Source of the DNA: JADCRZ01 sp037718865
GTDB lineage: Bacteria; Bacteroidota; Bacteroidia; Chitinophagales; Chitinophagaceae
Assembly (NCBI GenBank): GCA_037718865.1
Contig: JBBJMP010000040.1
Location: 1 to 28,695 of the forward strand
Length of the DNA stretch: 28,695 nucleotides
Reading direction: 5' to 3'
Of the stretch, positions 23,707 through 28,695 are shown one piece after another. Under the pieces are notes generated by a model. It did no database searches. It saw nothing but the letters and a program-made list of their open reading frames with translations, and was not told the origin of the DNA. Position numbers and translations under genes: made by a program. Position 1 is the stretch's first letter. The number at the start of each line of letters is the position of its first letter.

Positions 23707-24357
23707 CTAATCGATCAAATTATTTTTTACTGCATAAAACACCAATCCTGCAGTATTTTTAACGCCAAAGCGTTCCATAAGCCGATCTTTAATTGCTTCA
23801 ACGGTTCTCGGACTTACATCCAGTTTCTGGGCGATCTCTAAAGCTGTAAATTCCATACAGATGTACCTGATTACATCGTGTTCGCGTTCGGTAAGGGTTG
23901 TTTCATTATTGAGGTTTGGAATAACTTTATTTTTAGCATGTGATTTCTTTAATAAAATTCGGTTTACAAAATTATTCAGGTAATACCCTTTAACGCTCAC
24001 TTCTACGATAGCCTGTTTAATTTCCTGAGGTTCTGCACTCTTTAACAAATAGCCATTGGCACCGATCTCCATCATATGGCTTACAAACCGTTCGTCTTCA
24101 AACATGGTTAAGGCAAGAACATAAATCTGGGGAAAGTTTTTAGTAATGTATTTCGTTGTCTCTATACCATCTTTTAATGGCATACGAAGGTCCATAAGAA
24201 TAACTTCGGCCTGTGAATCCACCAGGCCATCGATGAGTTCTTGTCCGTTATCTGCTTCCTGAACAAACTTTATATTATTGTATGGACGCAACGAGAGAAT
24301 GACTCCCTTTCTAAAGATCTTATGATCATCAGCAATAGCAACTTTAATGACTCCCAT
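23707..24357 (-). CDS. NarL/FixJ-type response regulator
   Basis: A 216-residue two-component response regulator. The receiver domain (about 4-120) has the acidic pair at D10-D11, the phospho-acceptor D56 (ILMDLRMP) and K106 (GYLLKSAEP). The LuxR-type helix-turn-helix is at about 150-212 (TLTEREHDVIRYICMEFT, IAQKLDVSPRTVEAIKDRL). It would bind DNA as a dimer when phosphorylated. The histidine kinase gene directly upstream (29-base gap) is the likely partner. It is the last gene of the minus-strand signalling set and is closely similar in plan to the two other regulators in the window. Confidence 0.94.
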   Translation of the reverse strand: MGVIKVAIADDHKIFRKGVILSLRPYNNIKFVQEADNGQELIDGLVDSQAEVILMDLRMPLKDGIETTKYITKNFPQIYVLALTMFEDERFVSHMMEIGANGYLLKSAEPQEIKQAIVEVSVKGYYLNNFVNRILLKKSHAKNKVIPNLNNETTLTEREHDVIRYICMEFTALEIAQKLDVSPRTVEAIKDRLMERFGVKNTAGLVFYAVKNNLID

Positions 24358-24386
24358 AGATAAGGTGAATATTAGAAAGTGAAATT

Positions 24387-25232
24387 TTACATTTTTATTT
24401 TGGACTTATTGGTTTCTTCCTCTCTTGGTAGTTCAATAGTGATCTTATAATAGGTTTCCGACATGTCTTTTTCGAAGGTAATATTTCCCAGTAACACCTT
24501 AAGCCGGCTTTGAATATTTTTTAAACCAAGTCCGCCTGAGCTTTTGGTAAGGTTCTCAAAATCGCGTTGGGTTAATCCACTTCCATCATGGTGAATCCGG
24601 ATAAAGAATTTTTCACTGTTTGTGTTTTGAGTTACATGGATAAAGCTGGAATTGCTATGTTTGAGAATGTTATTCACCAGTTCCTGCAACACCCTGAAAA
24701 TAATCTGTTCCTGTTCAAGGAGCAGCCTCTCCCGGTAATCGTGAAACCTGCAACTTGCCTTCATTTGACCTGATCCGCTGATCTTCTGAAACAGGTCGTT
24801 CAACGCTGATTCCAGGCCGAAATTTTTTAAAGTAGGAGGCATGAGACTATGAGATATATTCCGGATAAGCTGGATGGTATCATCTATTATGGATTTGGCG
24901 TTAATGATATGCTGGAGCTGTGTTGGTTTATCTAATTGTACAAGGTTTTCGTTAAGGTACAACCGGGCTGTGGCCAAAAGTGGGCCTGCATCATCGTGAA
25001 GATCTGCGGCAAGTCGCTGTCGTTCCTCTTCCTGCAAACGGATAGACGCATTCAACAGGATGTTTTGTTGCTCTTCTTCCATCTTTTGCAGTGTCCATTG
25101 ATAGCGCATCACTTTACGCTGGTGAAGGAGGATAAATACGATCAGACCTATGGCTAATGTCATCATACCAATGGTGCCTAAAAGTATCAACGATACAACA
25201 CCTGACTGCGTATTAGATTCTAAAAAATTCAT
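24387..25232 (-). CDS. Histidine kinase, HisKA_3 type
   Basis: A 281-residue sensor kinase of the NarX/DesK-like class. One membrane segment spans about residues 14-36 (LILLGTIGMMTLAIGLIVFI). A short helical, probably coiled-coil linker with QKMEEEQQNILL leads to the HisKA_3 box LAADLHDDAGPLL with phospho-acceptor H79. The ATPase domain follows, with ELVNNILKHS (N box), HHDGSGL and GGLGLKNIQSRL (G boxes). There is almost no extracytoplasmic part, so the signal probably comes through the membrane protein encoded just upstream or from inside the cell. Gaps of 29 and 35 bases on either side point to an operon with the regulator and the membrane protein. Confidence 0.93.
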   Translation of the reverse strand: MNFLESNTQSGVVSLILLGTIGMMTLAIGLIVFILLHQRKVMRYQWTLQKMEEEQQNILLNASIRLQEEERQRLAADLHDDAGPLLATARLYLNENLVQLDKPTQLQHIINAKSIIDDTIQLIRNISHSLMPPTLKNFGLESALNDLFQKISGSGQMKASCRFHDYRERLLLEQEQIIFRVLQELVNNILKHSNSSFIHVTQNTNSEKFFIRIHHDGSGLTQRDFENLTKSSGGLGLKNIQSRLKVLLGNITFEKDMSETYYKITIELPREEETNKSKIKM

Positions 25233-25267
25233 TGTCTGGGTTCGATTGCTATGAATTCAATTCGTAT

Positions 25268-25924
25268 TTACATATTGTAGGATTTTCCGGATGAGTGCCT
25301 GATTAACTTGGTAGTGGGTATGATAAATGCAATGGCAATCAAAATATTTTTAGTTATATTAGCTATCCCATTAATGATTGATAAACGCTCAAAGTCATTT
25401 AATGAGAGATAGGTTGCTGCTATAAAAAGGAACAACGTTGCTGATAAATAAATTAGCATGGCAACTATAATCCAAAAATATTTCGACGCATATATAAAGG
25501 TAACCTCCGGATGAGTTAGTTGTTCATAAAAAAACAATATACTGAAAATTATTATAAAAATACCCTCAAACGATGCAGTAAGTGAGTCAAAAGAATAATT
25601 TTTAGAGTTAGCAAGGAGATAGTAAGTAATGGCCAAAAATCCCGGGTAACAGCTAACCACAAGCCACTTAAATGCCTTGCGTTGATAAGTCAGGTAAAAA
25701 AAGATGGAGAATATGGTATACTCTGTAAGGGTAAAACAAACATATAAGTAAAACTCCGGAATATTAAATGCTTCGCCAATCGTAAAAAAACTTAAGTCAA
25801 ATAAAAAGGATAGAAGGATATAAAAAAAAATTACCCATAATTTTTTTTCCTTATTCCTGTTTTTGAATATAAGAAAAAGAATGATGAGTAATAAAGATGA
25901 AAGTGTACTAAAAAATCTTATCAA
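25268..25924 (-). CDS. Multi-pass membrane protein, putative signal partner of the histidine kinase
   Basis: I do not recognise a named family. The protein (218 residues from the chosen start) has about seven hydrophobic segments, such as STLSSLLLIILFLIF, KLWVIFFYILLSFLFDLSFF, WIIVAMLIYLSATLFLFIA and NILIAIAFIIP, and only short loops. It lies directly upstream of a histidine kinase that has no sensory domain, so it may act as its membrane sensor; this is inference. The frame opens at TTG 25942, but that codon lies within a complete TTTG-N20-TATATTTG promoter (25971-25940), and transcription from it would begin further on. The next TTG, at 25924, is therefore preferred. No ATG is available near the N-terminus. 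Confidence 0.75.
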   Translation of the reverse strand: MIRFFSTLSSLLLIILFLIFKNRNKEKKLWVIFFYILLSFLFDLSFFTIGEAFNIPEFYLYVCFTLTEYTIFSIFFYLTYQRKAFKWLVVSCYPGFLAITYYLLANSKNYSFDSLTASFEGIFIIIFSILFFYEQLTHPEVTFIYASKYFWIIVAMLIYLSATLFLFIAATYLSLNDFERLSIINGIANITKNILIAIAFIIPTTKLIRHSSGKSYNM

Positions 25925-25939
25925 GCCCTTAAAGTTTAC

Positions 25940-25971
25940 CAAATATAGCAGGCATTACTTTAATTGTCAAA
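25940..25971 (-). promoter_or_regulatory. Complete Bacteroidota promoter for the membrane protein, kinase and regulator
   Basis: On the minus strand, TTTG (25971-25968) and TATATTTG (25947-25940) are separated by exactly 20 bases, a perfect match to the -33/-7 consensus. The -33 element overlaps the TGA stop of the preceding gene (25969-25967). Transcription should start near 25934. Confidence 0.75.
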
Positions 25972-26356
25972 TGATATCAAACAGCCATTCCCACCAACTT
26001 TTTTCATCGTCGTTACTTGGTGGTTTTCCTCCTCTGTCAGCTACGATGCCTTTTTGCTTTACCAGTTTACCGGCAGCGTTTATCCCAACATATTCAGTAA
26101 TCACCTTCTCATTACCATCAACACCAACATATACAAGGGTTTTTTCCCCCATTTCATTTATGGCGTTATAAAAGCAGATCCCCATACAATCCGGCTGGGC
26201 AAGTATTGATTCCAGGATGCTCCTTCCTATATAATTGCCGGTTTTGTCGTTTGGATTTGCATCCTGAAAGTCTTTTATCATTTTTGCTCCCAGTTCATGA
26301 CTAATTTCTTCACCCACCATTGCTAGTTCTTTTGTGGCATTATTTACTTGTAACAT
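25967..26356 (-). CDS. Hypothetical protein, 129 residues
   Basis: Not recognised. There is no signal peptide. The N-terminal half appears helical (ELAMVGEEISHELGAKMIKD), the middle is a likely alpha/beta part with MGICFYNAINEMGEKTLVYV and GVDGNEKVITEYV, and the C-terminus has an acidic linker followed by a tryptophan-rich hydrophobic tail (KSWWEWLFDII). The tail could contact a membrane or partner protein. It starts with ATG. Its stop codon overlaps the -33 element of the next promoter, so it can be expressed apart from the kinase set, or together with it by read-through. Its position upstream of a membrane protein and kinase suggests a link to that signalling path, but nothing in the sequence proves it. 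Confidence 0.65.
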   Translation of the reverse strand: MLQVNNATKELAMVGEEISHELGAKMIKDFQDANPNDKTGNYIGRSILESILAQPDCMGICFYNAINEMGEKTLVYVGVDGNEKVITEYVGINAAGKLVKQKGIVADRGGKPPSNDDEKSWWEWLFDII

Positions 26357-26364
26357 AGTTGTAG

Positions 26365-26434
26365 TTTTTTTAAGGTTTATGTGATTTAAGTATTCTATTC
26401 CTTGTTTCTGACAGTGTGAAATACCTTAAAAAAA
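26365..26434. repeat. 12-bp inverted repeat in the upstream region of the 129-residue gene
   Basis: TTTTTTTAAGGT at 26365-26376 and ACCTTAAAAAAA at 26423-26434 are perfect inverted copies separated by 46 bases. They begin nine bases upstream of the ATG at 26356. They could form a stem in the 5' untranslated RNA or bind a protein. Confidence 0.45.
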
Positions 26435-26651
26435 TAAAACAGCGCAAGAGGTCGCTATTGCATTCAAAATGGGCTACATTGAGTTCAAATTCACGATAGC
26501 AGGCAATTTCAAAGATTTTTATTTAGTAAGAATACGTTTAAAATACCGGAAAAATACTTATATTTTACGGTATATTTACGTCTTGTAATTTACTTGTTTA
26601 GCGTGGGAAAATAAATTATAATGTAATATTAAACATATTATGTGAGATTCG

Positions 26652-26673
26652 ATTACTGGAACATTCCTGTAAT
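26652..26673. promoter_or_regulatory. 22-base near-palindrome, candidate operator
   Basis: ATTAC-T-GGAA-CA-TTCC-T-GTAAT: two arms of nine matching positions, each interrupted by one T, around a two-base centre. It lies about 300 bases upstream of the 129-residue gene and about 390 upstream of the regulator at 27062. Confidence 0.4.
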
Positions 26674-26971
26674 TGCAAGACAAATAGTATTTTTTATATT
26701 GCGGTAAAAACTATTGAGGGTAGCCAACGATTTAAAACAATTAAAGCATCGGAAGTACGTTTAGATTTCACTTATATCTTGCTCAGATATACGGGGTAAT
26801 GCAAGGGAATATAGTGCATTGGATAATTCGGCCACGGAGAAACCAATGTAAATGTAAAGTAGAAAAGTAGTTATAAGAGAGCATATTTGCTCTATTTTTA
26901 AGAAAGGAAATTTACCAACAGCCTTGTAAAGTTCATTCAGTAACACTCGGAAAACACGGTTTTCATCGGTG

Positions 26972-26979
26972 TATATTTG
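26972..26979 (+). promoter_or_regulatory. -7 element (TATATTTG) for the orphan response regulator
   Basis: A perfect TAnnTTTG lies 82 bases before the ATG at 27062. No -33 element is seen at the right spacing. Confidence 0.4.
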
Positions 26980-27061
26980 AAATTAAGGATTTCAAAGTAT
27001 GGTTTCCCTTACGTCGATTATCCTGTTCCTATAAAGTCCTATAAAATTAAACCAACCCCTA

Positions 27062-27721
27062 ATGAGTGCTGAAGTAAACATAAATATTGCCATTGCCGAC
27101 GATCATAAAATATTCAGAGACGGCATTAGAATGGCGTTGAAGAGTAAGGAGTATTTAAAAGTGCTATGGGAAGCTCAGGATGGCAAAGATCTCATGCAAA
27201 AAATGCAAATAAAACAGCCTGATGTATTGCTTATGGATATCCGTATGCCGGAGATGGACGGCATTAATGCCATACCGATCATAAAGAAGGATTACGAAGA
27301 AGTAAAAATTATTGTGCTTACTATGTATGATGAACCGGAAATGGTTACCAGGATCATGGAAATGGGGGCGAATGCTTATCTTACAAAAACCACTGATCCG
27401 GAAGAAATCTACCAGGCTATTCTTAGCTGTATGAAAGATGAATTTTATTTTAACGACCTTGTAAATAAGGCCGTATTATCTAAATTGCAGGCAAAACGGA
27501 ATGTCCGGCAGTATTATCCAAACCCTGTAAAATTTTCTGAAAAAGAAGTGCGGATCCTTAAGCTGCTGGCAGATGACAAAACCACAGAAGAAATATCCAA
27601 ACAGGTATTTCTGAGCCCCAGGACAGTGGAAACAATAAGGCAGAACATGAAATCTAAAGTGGGAGTTAAAACCATAGCAGGATTGATTATGTACGGAATG
27701 CGCAACAAGCTGATTGATTAA
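27062..27721 (+). CDS. NarL/FixJ-type response regulator, orphan
   Basis: A 219-residue response regulator. The receiver domain has the acidic pair D13-D14 (IADDHKIFRD), phospho-acceptor D59 (VLLMDIRMPEMDG), T87 (VLTMYD) and K109 (AYLTKTTDP). The LuxR-type DNA-binding domain is at about 152-215 (KFSEKEVRILKLLADDKT, SKQVFLSPRTVETIRQNM). It closely resembles the regulator at 23707 and shares its IAIADDHKIFR-like opening. No kinase gene lies beside it; its partner could be the kinase at 24387 or one elsewhere. The ATG start is preceded by a TATATTTG element. It is convergent with the next gene, 18 bases away. Confidence 0.93.
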   Translation: MSAEVNINIAIADDHKIFRDGIRMALKSKEYLKVLWEAQDGKDLMQKMQIKQPDVLLMDIRMPEMDGINAIPIIKKDYEEVKIIVLTMYDEPEMVTRIMEMGANAYLTKTTDPEEIYQAILSCMKDEFYFNDLVNKAVLSKLQAKRNVRQYYPNPVKFSEKEVRILKLLADDKTTEEISKQVFLSPRTVETIRQNMKSKVGVKTIAGLIMYGMRNKLID

Positions 27722-27739
27722 TGCGCCGAAATCTCTTTT

Positions 27740-28402
27740 TTAGAAACTTACTATTCCATTTCTGATGGCATACATGGCAAGACCCACCCGGCTTTTTACA
27801 TTTAACTTCTCAAAGAGCTGATCACGATAATTATCCACCGTGCGAGGGCTTACGTACATATGTTTAGCTATTTCCTTGTATGTCATCTCGCTACTTGACA
27901 ACCTTAAAAACGTAATCTCATTTTCTGTCAGCATAACCGGATGAGTAATAAAATTTCTGCTGGGGTTCTGAAACACATTTGCCAGTTTCCCGGAGGAGTT
28001 TTGCGAATAGTAGTAACCGGTTTCGTATACAGATTGGATGGCAAATTGCAATTCTTTCGGGTGTGTGTCTTTTTTTAAAAACGCTTTAACACCGGTCTGT
28101 AACAGGCGTATAAGTGCAATTTCAGAATCAAACATAGTCAGAATTATTATATTGATTTGAGGGTGGGTCTCTTTTATCCATTTGGCCGTTTCATAACCAT
28201 CCATGACCGGCATATTAATGTCAAGGATGATCAGGTCAGGCAGTTTAAGACCTTTAAGTTGTTGGATAAGTTCCTTTCCATTACTTGCCTTAAGCGTTAC
28301 CATACATTTATCAAAGCCGCTGATCACATCTGCGAGGGCATCGCGGAGCAGGATGTGATCATCCACCAGGGCGATCTTTATTTGAGGATAGATTTCTTTC
28401 AT
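27740..28402 (-). CDS. NarL/FixJ-type response regulator, orphan
   Basis: A 220-residue response regulator. The receiver domain shows the acidic pair D14-D15 (ALVDDHILLRD), phospho-acceptor D61 (LIILDINMPVMDG), T89 (ILTMFD) and K110 (AFLKKDTHP). The LuxR-type DNA-binding domain is at about 155-216 (LTENEITFLRLSSSEMT, AKHMYVSPRTVDNYRDQL). It is a more distant relative of the two other regulators here. No kinase gene is next to it within the window. An inverted repeat (28433-28455) lies about 30 bases before the ATG and could be an operator. It is convergent with the regulator at 27062. Confidence 0.92.
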   Translation of the reverse strand: MKEIYPQIKIALVDDHILLRDALADVISGFDKCMVTLKASNGKELIQQLKGLKLPDLIILDINMPVMDGYETAKWIKETHPQINIIILTMFDSEIALIRLLQTGVKAFLKKDTHPKELQFAIQSVYETGYYYSQNSSGKLANVFQNPSRNFITHPVMLTENEITFLRLSSSEMTYKEIAKHMYVSPRTVDNYRDQLFEKLNVKSRVGLAMYAIRNGIVSF

Positions 28403-28432
28403 ACGCCTTCATTTTATACATGATGATAGTTT

Positions 28433-28455
28433 GATCTCGTAACGTCAAAGAGATC
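28433..28455. promoter_or_regulatory. Inverted repeat upstream of the minus-strand regulator
   Basis: GATCTC (28433-28438) and GAGATC (28450-28455) are perfect inverted copies 11 bases apart, in the promoter region of the gene starting at 28402. It is a candidate site for self-regulation. Confidence 0.35.
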
Positions 28456-28650
28456 GTTAGCCAAATAAGTGATAGAATGAAGGTTATTGCGGTTTTTTAC
28501 AGGGTATTCTTTCGGATAAGAAAGTTAATGATTATTCAAGGCTTTGCGACCGTTAAATAACCCTAATTTTAAAAAAATCAATATGAATTTTAAGGGATTT
28601 GATTGTTTAGCCATGGCCGCAACAATGATTTCCGGACGTATCACTAATAA

Positions 28651-28685
28651 AAAAGCCCAACCGGAATTGATTTGGTTGGGCTTTT
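28651..28685 (-). terminator. Bidirectional terminator, probably for a gene beyond the right edge
   Basis: AAAAGCCCAACC (28651-28662) pairs perfectly with GGTTGGGCTTTT (28674-28685) around an 11-base loop. On the minus strand the stem is followed by a longer T-run than on the plus strand, so it best serves a leftward gene whose end lies just outside the window. Confidence 0.75.
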
Positions 28686-28695
28686 AAGAGATATG

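Larger units (their letters stand above)
26435..27061. other. AT-rich intergenic region between divergent signalling genes
   Basis: No convincing gene is seen. Contents are an ATACCG / CGGTAT inverted pair at 26543-26573, a 22-base near-palindrome at 26652-26673, a GTG-initiated 61-codon minus-strand frame at 26946-26761 that is not supported, a TATATTTG element at 26972-26979 and a short direct repeat (CCTATAAA) at 27028-27045. The composition is more AT-rich than the flanking genes. Confidence 0.5.

Noticed and set aside
26761..26946. GTG-initiated 61-codon minus-strand frame with a hydrophobic middle
   Set aside because: It could be a small membrane peptide, but there is no promoter, ribosome binding site or recognisable homology to support it.

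Overview
The window looks like chromosomal DNA of a member of the Bacteroidota, probably a Chitinophagaceae-like lineage. The sequence supports this in several ways: a type IX secretion C-terminal domain, several copies of the Bacteroidota -7 promoter element TAnnTTTG, few Shine-Dalgarno sequences, a DAHP synthase fused to chorismate mutase, and an aromatic cluster in the order dehydratase, aminotransferase, prephenate dehydrogenase. The genus is inference only. No tRNA, rRNA, CRISPR array, prophage or insertion sequence was seen.

Layout. Positions 1-234 are intergenic, with hairpin-forming elements that look like interspersed repeats. Positions 235-5259 hold five minus-strand genes: a cupin, class II fructose-bisphosphate aldolase, an unrecognised protein with kinase-like motifs, a cytosolic helical-backbone metal receptor, and cystathionine beta-synthase. 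Tex (5447-7720, plus strand) is followed by a frameshifted TPR remnant and a C-terminal processing protease, both on the minus strand. Positions 10104-13245 (plus strand) carry an amino-sugar kinase, MurQ and a T9SS-sorted secreted protein. A conserved hypothetical (13393-13956) ends just before the main feature of the window.

Positions 14021-23682 are a nearly complete aromatic amino acid and chorismate operon: pheA, aminotransferase, tyrA, a DbpA-like DEAD-box helicase, DAHP synthase/chorismate mutase, aroB, aroA and aroC. Together these genes make chorismate from phosphoenolpyruvate and erythrose 4-phosphate (the aroD, aroE and aroK steps are not here) and convert it to Phe and Tyr. In front lies an unannotated transcription attenuator. 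It has a perfect -7 promoter element, a 28-codon leader peptide with nine Trp, Phe or Tyr codons in a run of eleven, an antiterminator hairpin (14121-14183) and a mutually exclusive intrinsic terminator (14171-14201 plus a U-rich tract). The helicase has its own -7 element, so the four later aro genes may partly escape attenuation.

Positions 23707-28402 form a signalling region. A minus-strand set encodes a 129-residue hypothetical, a multi-pass membrane protein, a HisKA_3 histidine kinase and a NarL-type regulator. A full TTTG-N20-TATATTTG promoter sits inside this set and moves the likely start of the membrane protein. Two further NarL-type regulators, convergent with each other, have no kinase beside them. 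The roughly 700-base gap between 26356 and 27062 is AT-rich and holds palindromes that could be operators.

Several gaps contain short-period tandem repeats: octads at 3778-3892, heptads at 13306-13385, 16413-16440 and 19059-19086, and CACAAAG-type inverted repeats at 15150-15238. One heptad array overlaps both the stop of one gene and the start of the next.
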